A model generated the notes under the pieces. It saw only the letters and a list, made by a program, of their open reading frames with translations. It was not told the origin of the DNA and did not search any database. From assembly GCA_016946835.1 (NCBI GenBank), contig JACVTC010000140.1, positions 107,501 through 169,500 of the forward strand: DNA of 62,000 nucleotides. Reading direction: 5' to 3'. Shown here piece after piece: positions 1 through 13,291 of the stretch; position 1 is the stretch's first letter, and every line of letters starts with the position of its first letter. Origin of the DNA: Neocallimastix lanati (nom. inval.). Its lineage: Eukaryota; Neocallimastigomycota; Neocallimastigomycetes; Neocallimastigales; Neocallimastigaceae. Made by a program: the position numbers and the translations under genes.

Positions 1-603
1 CTAATATTTTAATTTATAATATTATTATTATTTTTTTTCTTGGTAACATTTTGGGTTTATAAATATCTTTTTTTTTTATTGATTGTTATAAATAAATTTA
101 TAATTAATGAATTAAAAATCATGATTAAATTAAATTTTAATTTTAATATTACTAAAAATTATGAATCAAGTATTTTAAACTTTTTTGTGGATATTTTCTG
201 AATTTAAAAGTAATTAAAAAAAGGATAATTAATTATTTTATGAAATAATTATAATAAATAAAAAAAATTTCATTTTCAAATACAGATTTTATATAAAAAT
301 GTGGTAATGAAATTTTTTAGAAAATGTTTACTTTTTTTTATGGTTAACAAAATTTTAAAAAATATTAAATTTGAATTTTTAATCTATAAAATTAAATATG
401 TAATGTAATGTATTAAATTTTTTATATAAAATTTTTATTTATACACTATGGATATTTATAGCTATATTATAGAATTGAAAATTTTTAAAAAATATATATA
501 TCAATAAAAAATATTTTTTTTAAAAAAAAAAAAATATATATATATTTATATATATATTTATATAAAAATTTTAAACTTTAAAATATATATAATACTAATA
601 ACA
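1..603. other. Gene-free AT-rich flank
   Basis: Nearly pure A/T sequence with short A and T runs and a TATATA-rich stretch near 530-590, just upstream of the thiamin pyrophosphokinase start. No coding frame, RNA gene or repeat array is recognisable. It probably holds the promoter and 5' leader of the next gene, but no specific element can be named. Confidence 0.6.
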
Positions 604-1256
604 ATGGACGTCGAGTTAGAATGGTCAACGGAATTTATATATAGCGATTATAGTATGTATACTAATGGAGCTCCTTCATTAATAATATTAAATTATATAC
701 TACCAAAAAAAGAAATTTTAGAAAGACTATGGAAAAAAGGTAATTAAATTATTTAAATTTGAAATTATAAAAATATTTGATATTAAATAAATCGTTATTT
801 ATATTTAAATGATTTTTATAGCTAAATATAAGATATGTGTTGATGGAGGTACAAATCGTTTATATAATTTTTTTAAAAATGATCCAACAGAAAGAGAAAA
901 GTAATTATAAATATTGTAGTTTATAGTAAAAATATAATAGTTTATAATATATTATAAAAGTGTTAAATTTGAGTATATATAACTTTTATATATAAATAAA
1001 ATAAAACTAATAAATAAAATTGAATTTAAAAAAAAAAAAAAAAAAGATATATACCAGATTATATTTGTGGAGATTTAGATTCAATAAAACCAGAAGTATT
1101 AGAATATTATTTAAAAAGAGGAACAAAAAAGAAATTTTTGTATGACCAAGATTATACCGATTTTCAAAAATCATTAATGTTTTTAAATTCTCTCGAAGGA
1201 GATGAATCTTTCGAAAAGGTACTTTACACAATTCGATTATTTTAAAATTTATATAA

Positions 1257-1314
<58 letters not shown>

Positions 1315-2181
1315 TTTTGAGTATTATTTAAAATATATTATTTAATATATTTATTTAATAATTTATCAAAAATTCTTAAGTATTAAAAGTATATGTATAA
1401 AATATTTATAATTTAATTTTTGAAATTCAAAAATTTATTGAAGAATGATACCTATGTTTTAGGAGCTCTTAACGGAAGATTTGACCATACCATTTCTAAT
1501 TTATCAACCTTATATAAGATACCATTAAATAAGCATGTATATTTAATATCAAATGAAAGTGTTGTATTTTTGTTAAATAGAGTAAGAAAAAATTATTTTT
1601 TTATACTTAATATTTTTATTAATTATTATCATAATTAATATAATATATGAAATAAAATTTTTTCATATTTAGGGAAATCATAAAATATATTGTTTTCCAA
1701 AATATGAAGGTCCAACTTGTGGACTTTTACCAGTAGGTGTTACTGAAGCAAATGTAATGACATTAGGTCTAAAATGGAATTTAGGTAAATTTAATGTTAT
1801 AAATATGAATCCATATATATCATAGATATCTTAAGATAATATTTATAAATAATGAAATAATGGAATCTTTGAAAATATTAAATGTATATATTAATATATA
1901 TTTATAAAAAATTATAATTATAAAGATGGTTCCTTTCCATTATCATTCAATACGATTATTAGTAGTTCAAATGCTTTTGAAAATCCAGATCAAGAAATAA
2001 ATGAAGTTATAGTTGATACAGTAAATTTTAATATTAAAATAATTTCTTAATTTTATTTATAATAAAAAAACAATAAAATATTAAATAATTTTTGTCTGTA
2101 ATTATATAATTTTTTAAATATTATTTTTATTAGGATCAACCATTGTATTGGTCTATTGAATGTAATTTGAATGATGAATAA
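604..2181 (+). CDS. Thiamin pyrophosphokinase (Thi80/TPK type), 7 exons
   Basis: Transfers pyrophosphate from ATP to thiamin, making the cofactor thiamin diphosphate; cytosolic in fungi. Exons inferred at 604-739, 822-900, 1047-1218, 1444-1581, 1673-1784, 1926-2020 and 2134-2181. They keep phase and give 259 aa, a normal length for eukaryotic TPK. Visible family motifs, in order: CVDGGTNRLY (ATP/thiamin-binding DGG), CGDLDSI, DQDYTDFQKS (acidic metal-binding block), GALNGRFDHT, and GPTCGLLPVG in the C-terminal beta-sandwich, then SSSNAF near the end. ATG 604 is the only start in the first exon. Introns are 81-225 nt with GT/AG ends; intron 3 carries an (AAT)n run. An isolated ATG near 1420 lies in intron 3 and is not a start. 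Convergent with the next gene. Function is assigned from motifs; the exact splice sites are inferred. Confidence 0.92.
1257..1312. repeat. (AAT)n microsatellite in TPK intron 3
   Basis: About 18 uninterrupted AAT units inside an intron. Expected to vary in length between isolates. Confidence 0.9.
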
Positions 2182-2869
2182 TATTTAGTTTATAATAATA
2201 TATTATATTTGTAATGAAAAATTATAATATATTATTATAATATTTGTAATTAAAAATAAACAAATTCTTTTTTAAAATACAAATATATAATATATTATTA
2301 TTGTTATATTTGTAATTAAAAATAAACAAATTCCTTTTATAATTATAACCATTTTAAACTCTAATATTTATCATGAAAAAAGATTATTTTTTAATTGTTA
2401 ATTTAATCTGAATATACACTATGCGTATATTTAATATTATACTATTATTATTTGTTAGATATAATATAAAAAGGGTAAATAGAATTTTAAATAATGAAAT
2501 GAAATGAAATATATTAAAATAAATATATAATAAATAAATAAAATAATAAAAATAAAAAAAAAAATTTTTTTTTTTTTTAATTTTTCAAAATTTAATTAAT
2601 TTTTATTAAAATTAATGCTTTTTTTTTTTTTGATAATTTAATGATAAATGTGGATTAAATTTGTTTCTGATTTATGTATTATATTATATTTACATATAAT
2701 TAATAGTATTTAATACATACATATATGCATTTTTATTATGTTTTATGTTTTATTTTATAAAAATTTTATTTATTTATTTATTTATTCTTCTTTTATAATG
2801 ATTATAATTATTAGATAAATATATAAATTTCATGAACGATGTAAATTTTAATCTTCCAATTTATGTTTT
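2182..2869. other. Convergent intergenic spacer
   Basis: Separates the 3' ends of the TPK and SLU7 genes. It contains a diverged tandem duplication around 2227-2340 (a segment ending in AATAAACAAATTC occurs twice), plus A/T runs. Polyadenylation signals of both genes should lie here, but AATAAA-like strings are too common in this base composition to pick one. Confidence 0.6.
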
Positions 2870-4079
2870 CTATTTTTCTTCCAATTTACGTTTTCTATTT
2901 TTTTCATTTTTCTGGTTTGCAAGATGTTCCTATATTTTTCAAAAAAAATAAAAAAAAATTTTTTTATTAATATCTATTTATTTTTATCTTTAATAAAAAT
3001 ATTATATTTCAATTGTAATTTGTTCATTATTTTATTAATATATTACCTCAAGTAATGATTTCTTTGGTTTTTCGGTTGAAACATCAATAATAGCATTATT
3101 TTTAGCTTCTATACCAGCAGCACCGGTACAATAAGAATTCTTTATAAAGGAATGACAACATTTATAACCCCATTTACCATTCTCCCAATAAGAACCCCAT
3201 ACAGTAGTGTGATTATTAATATATACTATCATAATGTATGTATTATATAATGTAAATATTGAGAAAAAGTAAACAATTTTAAATTCTAATTTATATATAT
3301 TCTTCTTTATATTACCTTCTTCTTCATATTTTGATTTAACCTTTGCTTTTTCTTGACCTTTGATGATTCTACCTGTTCTTGAATATTCTACATAATTTTC
3401 TGTCTGAGCATAAAGTAATTCTTTGGATGGTATATTTAAATGATTTGCACCACCATATTTTTCCAATATTTTTTGTTGCGTATCATCTTTCAATTTTAAT
3501 TTCTTTTCAGAAACTTCCTTGAATAATAATTCACCTTGGGTTGGATTAGCCTATTTTATCAAAATTGTATATTATAATTATTCATTATTATATATAAATA
3601 TATTTAACATTATTTAGATTATTTTGTTTAATATATCTTTTTGAACAATAGATTTAAATTTAATAATATATACTTACAATAATATTAATATCCGAACCTT
3701 GTTCTGCTGCATTGAAAGCAAAAGATTGAAGTTCACTAATCTTTTTAGCTTCACCAGAATAACGTAAAAAGTTATCACCAGCATATGCCAACTTAAATAT
3801 ATATATATAAACAAATAAATAAATTTATTTTAGTAATAATAAAATATTAAAAATAAAAATTTAAATAATTTAATAATTTTTCTTTATTTTTATTTTTATT
3901 TTTATGATATTATTATTACTTCTTCTGGATTTTTGTCTTTATTTGGATTATCACGCATTGAACGTGTCTTTGGATCATAGAAGGCAGAATTTGGATCTAA
4001 GTTTCTTAAATATTTGGCTGTATCTTCACGAATACTTTAATAATTTAACATTATATCATATTTATGATAATAATTAACA

Positions 4080-4147
<68 letters not shown>

Positions 4148-4628
4148 ATAAATAAATAAATAGATAAATAAATAAATAATTAGTAATAAATAATAATACA
4201 TAATTAATAATAAATAATGATAATGATAATTATTATTAAAATAAAAATATAAATTTCAAATAATAATTTAAATATTAATATAATAATAAATGTATTAATA
4301 TAATAAAATATTAATGATTTATTTTATGATATTTTATCATATATATATTTAAATAATTACCGTAAGTTACGAACTGTTGTTCTAGTTTTGGTATCAACTT
4401 TTTGACCGGGCATATCAGATGCTTCTGCATATTTATCTTCATCAGAATCAGAATCATTATCCTTTATGTCATCAATTAATCCATTCTTCATTTTTTCTTC
4501 CAATTCCTTTTCTTTTCTTTTTTGTCTTTCCTTATCAATTAATTCCCATTCTTTTAATTTTTATTGATATTAATATTTATTTTATATGTAATAAATATGT
4601 TTTTTGAAAAATAATTAATAATAATAAT

Positions 4629-4663
<35 letters not shown>

Positions 4664-4725
4664 AAAAATATAAAATTATTATCATTAATATTATAATTTT
4701 TATAAAAATTATTAATTTTAAAGAG

Positions 4726-4765
<40 letters not shown>

Positions 4766-5270
4766 TTTATTAATAAATTTAATTAGTATATAAATTTAAT
4801 TTGTTACCTTTTACTTGTTTCATGTATTCGTTAGGATCGTAACCATTCCATTGATCTCTTTTTCCATCATAAGTGAATTCAATATCTTCTATAACTTCAT
4901 CTGGCTATTAATAAACATTATTTTATTATTAACAGATTTATTTCAATTTATTTTAATATAATTTGAATTTATATATTATATATGTTTTCATTATTGCTTC
5001 AAATTACTATTTTTACTTTTTTAATAAATTTACCATAATATCCTTTCCTGTAAATTTAGCCCCCTTTTTTCGAGGACGTTCCACACAATCTTTTGCTTTA
5101 TGAGTCATTGCCCCACAATTCTCACATGCACCTTTTCTATATTTTGTTGCTGCTTTTCCCTTTATTATAATAAATTTTAGAGAAAACAAATTATTTTTTT
5201 AAAATCATTATTGTATAAATTTAATAAATTTTAAAATCACATTTTATAAATAAAAATCAAAATGAAATGT

Positions 5271-5324
<54 letters not shown>

Positions 5325-6068
5325 TGTCATTTATGTATATTATTATTATTTTTTTATGGAAAAAAATAATTACAAAATTTTATGAATAATGATACTTACT
5401 TTCTTTGCACCTCTATGATACCATTTTTCTTCTATTTTTTCTGTTTTCCTTAAACGTTGATGAGCCAATGTTCTTTTACCAGTATCCAAATACCCTATAA
5501 TTAAATTAATTACATTTAATTTCTACTTTAATTATTTTTTTTTTCAATTATTATAAAGTAATAATTAACTTTTGTTTAATTAAAATAATTACATGGTATA
5601 GTAGACATATATTGAGGAATATGTGGATTAATATCTTTTCCAGTCAATTCATCAATTTCAGCTGGTGCTGTACCACTTTATTATTATTCATTTTATTAAA
5701 TTTAATTTGAATTTTCATATAGTTTTTTAATAATAACAAGTGACATATAATTTATCATTAATATATATAGCATAAATAATTATAATATTATTAACAATAA
5801 TAAAGTTAATATATATATATTTAATATTGCTAAATAATATTATTAACAATAATAAAGTTAATATATATATATTTAATATTGCTAAAAACTCCAAAATTCA
5901 AAATTTTTATTATTTGAGAATATATTTATATATAAAAACAATATTTGTTTAATTGAATAATATAAAAATTACATAAAAAATTAAAAATAATTACGCCTTT
6001 CTGGCAGCTTCAAGATCTTTTTGCCTTCTGAATTCTTCTTTAGTTAATTTAGTATTTGATGTGGCCAT
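2870..6068 (-). CDS. SLU7: Pre-mRNA-splicing factor SLU7
   Basis: SLU7 acts in the second step of pre-mRNA splicing, helping 3' splice-site choice. The gene starts at 6068 ([20 protein letters not shown]) and is broken into many exons. The block [20 protein letters not shown] is followed by the CCHC zinc knuckle at about 5050-5150, [14 protein letters not shown], then [10 protein letters not shown]. Further on are DQWNGYDP-type sequence (4810-4900), an acidic stretch (about 4430), [25 protein letters not shown] and [19 protein letters not shown]. The near-invariant [17 protein letters not shown] lies at about 3140-3220. The last exon is 2870-2929 (ending NRKRKLEEK), reached through a donor at about 3046; reading straight through that donor gives a false C-terminus. 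Introns hold (AAT)n, poly-T and a 52-bp-period tandem duplication. Identity is secure; several internal exon limits are approximate. Confidence 0.93.
4082..4137. repeat. (AAT)n microsatellite in a SLU7 intron
   Basis: A perfect trinucleotide array followed by diverged AAAT and GATAAT units to about 4230. It lies wholly within an intron. Confidence 0.88.
5275..5322. repeat. Poly-T tract of about 48 nt
   Basis: A single uninterrupted homopolymer in a SLU7 intron, one of the longest in the window. On the coding strand it is an A run. Confidence 0.9.
5784..5885. repeat. 50-bp direct tandem duplication
   Basis: Two copies (5784-5833 and 5836-5885) of a 50-bp unit running from AATATTATTAACAATAATAA to TTTAATATTGCTAA, separated by 2 bp, in a SLU7 intron. 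The copies look identical, so the duplication is probably recent. Confidence 0.85.
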
Positions 6069-6678
6069 TTCTATAATTTTTCAATAAAAAAGTAAAAAAT
6101 AATATAAAATTTTATTTTAAAAAAAAATTTTTTTTCATCTAAATAAAAAAAATTATATAAACTAATAAAATTTATGAGTGCATCACGTGGATAATTTCTT
6201 CCAAATAGAAAAATAATATTTTTCATTAAAACAATATAAATACAAATAATTAAAGTAAAAAATGTATAATCAACATAATTAAAATAATATATTATTTTTT
6301 AAAATTAATAAAAGATTTGATAAAAAAAAAGTATCTTTTTTTTCTTTATGTTGCTGCTTTATTTTGTTTTGTTTTACTAATAAGATCTATTTTAAATGAT
6401 TTATTTATTCATATTATCATTATTTTTTACTAAATTTTTATTTCCATATTAATTCATATGAAAAAGTTATTAATTCATATAAAAAAAATATTAATATTTT
6501 TTATAAGATCTTTTATTTATTTTAATTTATTTAATTTTACTTATTTTAGTTTATTTAATATTTCATTTTATATATTTTTTTATTTAATATTTCATTTTAT
6601 ATATTTTAAGGTTATTGGAATTATTTTTTAATAATAATTTAGTATAAATAATAAATAATATAGATTATTATTATTATT
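6069..6678. other. Spacer upstream of SLU7
   Basis: Lies between the SLU7 start and the ARV1 stop, which are on the same strand. It should contain the SLU7 promoter. Only A/T runs and TTTAATATTTCATTTTATATATTTT-like short duplications (about 6555-6610) are visible. Confidence 0.5.
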
Positions 6679-7034
6679 TTAATTAATAACTCCATAAATT
6701 TTATAATCAAATTTATGAATAATATATGTAAATAAAAGTTTCATAAATACACCGAATAACAGTATAGGAACAGTTTTAAAATAACTTTCATCCAAAAATA
6801 CTATTATATATTTATATTTAAATATGAATTATTAATATATATATTATATTTAAAATAATATTATTCTATATTATTCCTTTTTATTAATATACCTGATAAT
6901 GCTTCCACATTAGAAGTAAATACTATTATATTTATGTACCAAGAATAATTTATTTCCCCATAATCCCATATTATCATTAAAATTAATAATAATTTGCTGA
7001 AACTAGATATAATTAATGCTATAGTTACATAATT

Positions 7035-7078
<44 letters not shown>

Positions 7079-8146
7079 TCAGAAAGAAAATAACAAAGTA
7101 TTATATTTAAGATTAATTATGTATTATAAAATATTATAACTATTATTTAATGATGATTTTACTTTATAATTAAATATTTTCTATGATATAAGAGCCATAT
7201 CATAAATCTCACACTTGCATGAAATATAATTAATTCTATTAATGAATCAACAGAATAAACCGATTTAATATTAATATTATTATTAATATTATTATTATTA
7301 TTTCTTTTACATATTTATTTATTATATTTGAATAGGTTATTATTTTACTTACCTATTGTACAAACTAATAATATATATAAATAATGTAAAAGTACATTAA
7401 TTTTTGGTATATTCTCTAATTTTAACCATTTAATATCTATTATTTTTAAAAAGAGTTATGTGTTAAGAATAAATTTATATTATATAATTCTAGTTTCATT
7501 AATATAAAATGAATATCATTTATATCAATATATTAAGTATTTGTAGATATTTCAAATTTATTTAAAGGATACAGACATCAAAAAGAATTAAAAGAATTGC
7601 TAATTTCTTTATTCCTGACTTTTCAAATTGAAAATTAATAATTTAAATATAAATAAATTTGAAAAAAGAAGATAATAATTTTATAAAAAAAAATTTATTA
7701 AAATAAAAAAATATAAAAATAAAACAAAATAAAAAAAAAAAAAAAAAAAAAAAATAAGCATATATTCAAATTAATCTTATTTTATTATATTTTATTATAT
7801 TCTATTTATTATCATTTACTTGTATCCCTGAATCGATATAATCCAATTTATTAAATAATAAATGTCGATAAACTTGTTTTTTATGAAGTAATAAGTCCAT
7901 AAATATGATTATATAATCATGTTCTATATATTGATCCGCAAATTTATTACATGAATTCTGTAATATAAAACAAATTATGAAATTAAATTAAACATTTTAT
8001 AAATGGAATTAAATTTAATAAAAATTTCTAATATATATATCTCATATCAAATTATTACATACACAAACGGATAATTGAATATTCTGTTTACTGTATTCAG
8101 TATATAAATTTGGAACAGGCTTACCACATTCGACACAAATAGGCAT
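6679..8146 (-). CDS. ARV1: ARV1-family ER lipid-homeostasis protein
   Basis: ARV1 is an ER membrane protein involved in sterol distribution and GPI-anchor intermediate transport. The start at 8146 gives MPICVECGKPVPNLY and an N-terminal zinc-binding motif, C4-x2-C7 and C28-x2-C31. The second pair is completed across the first intron (donor GTATGT at 8062). The next exon, about 7820-7960, carries the ARV1 homology block CNKFADQYIEHDYIIIFMD followed by LLLHKKQVYRHLLFN. The remaining exons (about 7570-7625, 7370-7440, 7150-7270, 6900-7010 and 6679-6790) encode hydrophobic segments such as KLAILLILFDV and YLYILLVCTIG. These are the expected membrane spans, ending GVFMKLLFTYIIHKF near the C-terminus. 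Family assignment is strong. The exact limits of the short downstream exons are not certain. Confidence 0.88.
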
Positions 8147-8472
8147 TTTATTATGATTTTTATATCTTGCTTTAAAATTGATTTTTAAATTTTAATTTAA
8201 ATTGTGTTAATATCTTCTTCTGATATAATTTATTTATTTATTTATTGATATAAACTTTCTGGAGTTTTTTATTGTTTAATTTTGTTTTATTAATTTTGTT
8301 AAAAAATAAAAACTAATTTATTTAATTATTATTATTATTATTTATTTTTTCTTTCTAATTTATTTAAAATGAGATTTTCAAAAAAACATTAATTTCAATT
8401 AATATATATAAATAATTTACTATTATTGTTATTATTTATTTATTTTATATTTTATATTTTATATTTTTGCTT

Positions 8473-8528
<56 letters not shown>

Positions 8529-9202
8529 TTTTTTAAATTAATAAAGTAAATAAAAGGTATATCTAAAGGGTATTTGTTTCAATTCTATTGTCTATATCAT
8601 ATTTTATTTATAATTAATTAAATATTATGTTAATACACTCTAAAATCAAGAATCTATAAAATAAAAGATATATTTAATAGTATAATAGTTTTTTTTCCCT
8701 TTTAAATAATCTTCAGAAAAAGGTTAAATATCAACTATTAAAATTTCAAAATCTGAATTTCACTTTATTCAGTATAAAATAAATTTTATTTTACCAAAAA
8801 TAATAATTATAAAAAATATATATTTATTTTTCCAATTTTAATTTATCATATATTAAAATTTTTTGGTTTATTTTTTTTTTTTTTTTTTTTTTTTTTTGAA
8901 AATTATTTATATTCGATAGTTCATTAAATTTTATATTATGTAGAAATTACAATTTATATTTAAAATTTTTTTTTTTTTAGTAATTTTAAATACAAATATC
9001 AAAATAATTATTATATATAAAAATATATATAAATAAAAATAAAAATAAAAATGAAAAAAAAAAAAAAAATAAAAAAAAATAAAAAAAAATAAAAATAATA
9101 AAAAAAAAAAAAAAAATAAAATAAAATAAAATAAATAGTAGAAATATAAATATAAAGTACAGATTGAATAAAATAAAGTAAAATAACAAAAAGTAAATAA
9201 TA

Positions 9203-9269
<67 letters not shown>

Positions 9270-9472
9270 ATAAATAATAAAAAATAAATAAATAAATAAA
9301 ATTGTCTTATTCTTTAGGTTGTAGTGTTACAGTCTTAATTTTGAAAGATCCATCTAGATATTAGAATCCATCAAAAAAAAAAATATTGTAATAAATATAT
9401 ATATATATATAAAGAACTGGTATAATTAAAATATGCTTATAAATAAATTTATTTTTCTATTTTAAAATTATT
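8147..9472. other. Intergenic low-complexity stretch
   Basis: Between the ARV1 start and the SWT1 stop. It has a T run at 8480-8521, A-rich sequence at 9030-9125, an A run at 9211-9267, and a small less A/T-biased patch at 9301-9365. Short open frames here are translated homopolymers (Phe/Leu/Ile only) and are not genes. Confidence 0.6.
9211..9267. repeat. Poly-A tract of about 57 nt
   Basis: Uninterrupted A homopolymer, the longest in the window, followed by AAT/AAAT-rich sequence. Confidence 0.88.
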
Positions 9473-11915
9473 TTAATTTTTAATTTTTTTAATTAATTCT
9501 TTAATATTTTTAAGTTCCTTTCTACGTTTTATTGAAATTTCACGACCTTCTAAACCTTCACATATTTCTAAAATCTGTTCTAAATTTTTATGTACTGTTA
9601 AAAGTTCATTTTCGGTTAATTCTATGGATTGTCTTCTATATTTATTAATAAGTTTTTGAGTTTCAATGGTTTTAGTTAATGGTTCATTTTCATAAAAACT
9701 TGGATATCCTTTTTGAAAGAAATCCCAAGAATTAATAATTAAATCAAATAAATCATTAATTTTGGTTGGAAAAGCATACGGGATAGTATTAGGTATTGGT
9801 TTATTTTTTTTAATATTTTTATCTACAAATTTCTTCAAACCATTTGATAAATAATTTTCAACAATACTGATCATTTTTAAAGTACAACTTTCACTTGTAG
9901 TATTAGATTCTACTGCCATCATATAATTTTGAACCATGCTTTGCTTATTTTGAGATATACCATTTAAATTTTTTGATTGATTATTGTGAATATCTATTGA
10001 ATTTCCGAAACTGTAAGAATTATTACTATTATTCATATTGCTAATACTATTATTATGATAAATGTTATAACCATTTGAAAATGGTAAATGATTATCCGTT
10101 CTTATTTTTTTAATTTTAGAATTTTCGATGGAATAACTATTCAATAAAAGCATTAAATAGTATATATTAGTAAACTGATATATATTTATATATAATTTAA
10201 ATAAATTTATTTTTCTAATAACAAAATTATATATACGTTTATTTAACTTACTTTTTATTAGTATCTAATGGTTCTTTGATATGGTACATATTGTTATTAT
10301 TATTTATATCACTGACATCATTATTCTTATTAACCTATAATTATAATATTGTTCGTAATATATTGATTTAATAATTTGAAAAATCATAAAAAATATTTTT
10401 TTTTACTATATATATAATATATAAATAATTATATAGTATTTAATTACCTGTTTTAATCTTCTAGTTGGTATTTTAATTTTTCTATTTAATATTTCAAACT
10501 AATAATAGCAATAATAAATTAATAAAATAATATCAAACTACGTTATCTTAAACAATAATTTTAAATGAATATAAAAATTTAATAATTACATTATTTATGT
10601 TATTATTAGTGCTTGATAGATCATTATTAATATTAACTTTAGTCACGTTATCAAATTCTTGCTTTCTTTTAATACCAATTTTACTCTTTGGTATTAGTAT
10701 TAAAATATAAAAGAGTAAAATACATATACATATATAAATAAAATAATATTTACAATTTTTATATTAAAATAATATTGATACAATTATTTTTCTAAATCAA
10801 ATTCTTACATCTTTTTTAACTTTATCTTTATTCCCAGCTTCCTCTTCCTCTTCTTTATAATGTTAATATATACAATAATAATTTGTTAATTTCACTATTA
10901 TTTTTATTATAATAATTATTTTTATTAAATAATTTATATTTAGATTAATTTAATTTTAATAAAATATAATAATAATATTTACTTAATGATTTTTCATAGT
11001 CCTCCATTAATTTTTTATGATCATCTACTGATGAATATTCAATAAGATCACCATATAAATCAATTTGTTGATTTCTTTTTTCTAAAATTATTAAAATTTA
11101 ATTTTATTTTTGTTTTTAAATTTTAATTGAATTAAAATTATAAAATAAAATTTTATTCAGAAATATTTATATAATATAATAATACTTTTTGAAGTTTTTT
11201 TATTTTGAGGTTTATTAAAATATTTATTACTGTCTTTATCATTATTAATATTTCTACTGATAGCTGTATTATCTTTTATATTACCGCTTTTATTAAAATT
11301 ATTATTGTTATTAATTGTTGATGATTGTGAATTTTTAAAATTATATAAATTTTTAGATGCATTATTATTATTCTCTTCTTATAGTTTTATAATAAATAGA
11401 AAATTATAATAATAAATTATAAATAAGGATATTAAATAACATTTAAATTATAATTATTATTATTATTATTATTATTATATAATATACTTATTGAATTTTC
11501 ATATTCTTCCATAAGCTTTTTATGATCATCTACAGATGAATAACCTTCATATTGGCCAAAATCGAAATTACTGTAATTATTGTTGTTTTTATCTTTTTAT
11601 TAATATATATTAATATTAATAAATAATTAATTATTTTAATATATATATTTAATTATAATTAATTCAATACAATACTTTTCTTTCCGAATGAATAATCTTT
11701 AAATTCAAAATCCGAATTGTTCTTATTACTCTTACTATTATCATATGACTTATCTTGATAGTCATTCATTAAATTAAAATTTTTATTATTATTAAAATTA
11801 AGATTCATATTTATATTTTCATTATTATTATTTTCTTGATTAAAAGAATGGGTGCTTGTCTTATTAATATTGTTGTAATTTGAAAAAACAGTATTATTTT
11901 TCATATTCATATTCA

Positions 11916-11948
<33 letters not shown>

Positions 11949-12555
11949 TGTTATTATTAAAACTGTTATTGTTACTAATATTATGATTTCTAAAATTAGA
12001 TGAAGAGGGTCTAACACTATTAGCAATATTTTGAGCTTTATTTTCATCAATTGAAGTAACTTGCATGATAAATGCTTCTGCACTATCTTCCCAACTTTCA
12101 ATAACTTTAATATTACTAAACATTGATTTAACACATAATGCCTATTTAGTTAGTAGGTTTAATGAAAAAAAATATTTTAACAATTTTTATTGATTTAAAA
12201 TTAACAAGATTTCATTTTTTATTATCCATTTATATTTATTATATAAAATTTATATTTTTATAAATTTTTATTTATATTGTAAATATATTTATAATTACTT
12301 TATCGTTACTCAATAAAAAAACGTCTTTTGAATAGTTTTGACGAAAATAACTTCAAAATTTAATATAATTTATTTTATAAATATTAATAAAATATATATA
12401 AATATATTATATATTTATATATATATATATTAACAAAAATATAGAGTTTTCAATTAAATTATATTTTATTTATATATATGAAATTTACAGACAACAATCA
12501 AGAATTTTATCATCGTTTTTTGAAAACTATTAAAAATTTAATTTAAAATATTAAT

Positions 12556-12586
<31 letters not shown>

Positions 12587-13253
12587 TGTAATTATAAATT
12601 TTATTATAATAAATGTAAATATGTAATAATAATTAAAATACCATTGGATTTCCAACGTTTAAAATTTCATTGTATTTTTGTCCAATTAGATTTGAATTTT
12701 CATCTACTGTATATTTTAGAATTAATGATAACGCAGAACGTGCCAATTTTGAAAGTGAAATATTATTATCCATTAATTTTGTCGAATTCTAGTATAATAT
12801 ATTATTATGAAATTTCAAAATGAAAGAATTTAATAAAATAAACCTTACATTTTATAACATGCTACATGTATAATTTTTTAATTTACTTTTTAATTATTAT
12901 AAAAATTATTAAGAACTAATAATGAAATTTAATAAAATTTAATTTCTTTACTTTTAAACCATCTAATTCCTGAATTACAATCCATGGAATTACAATAGCA
13001 ACTTTGAAATCCTTTTGAAATTGAAAAAGTTCTGAGAGAAATTTTTGTTTATAAAGAAGAACGTTTGTATCGACAACAACAAAGAAATCATAAAAACTTG
13101 CTTTTCCTGAATTAGTATTAATATTTAAATTTTGATTATATTCCATATCCCAACCAATGACTTGTTGATTTCTATACTGTTCAAATTCTTTATTGATTTC
13201 AGTTTGAACTGAGGTATCAACATCAGTCCATGTAAAATCCATGGCATCATCCA

Positions 13254-13254
<1 letters not shown>
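9473..13254 (-). CDS. SWT1-type PIN-domain endoribonuclease
   Basis: Swt1 is a PIN-domain endoribonuclease that cleaves unspliced or defective mRNPs at the nuclear pore. The first exon (13254-12952) encodes MDDAMDFTWTDVDTS and the PIN start FVVVDTNVLLYKQKFLSEL, then IVIPWIVIQELDGLK. The domain continues through 12788-12642, a 38-nt exon at 12489-12526 (KNDDKILDCCL) and an exon at about 12313-12354 (QNYSKDVFLLSNDK). It ends in ALCVKSMFSNIKVIES (about 12142 down). Acidic PIN residues D (VDTN), E (QELDG), DD and ND are all present. A long Asn-rich linker with two copies of SSVDDHKKLME and a basic KIPTRRLK segment follows. The C-terminal exon, about 9473-10130, has the helical block KMISIVENYLSNGLKKFV typical of the Swt1 C-terminal region. 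The ATG is directly preceded by an A run. Linker exon limits are approximate. Confidence 0.85.

Positions 13255-13291
<37 letters not shown>

Noticed and set aside
3035-3060. Alternative SLU7 C-terminus ending VIY
   Set aside because: It reads through a GTAATA donor; splicing to 2929 gives the Lys/Arg-rich C-terminus expected for SLU7.
8986-9189. Minus-strand Phe/Leu-rich frame
   Set aside because: Pure homopolymer translation of an A-rich spacer.
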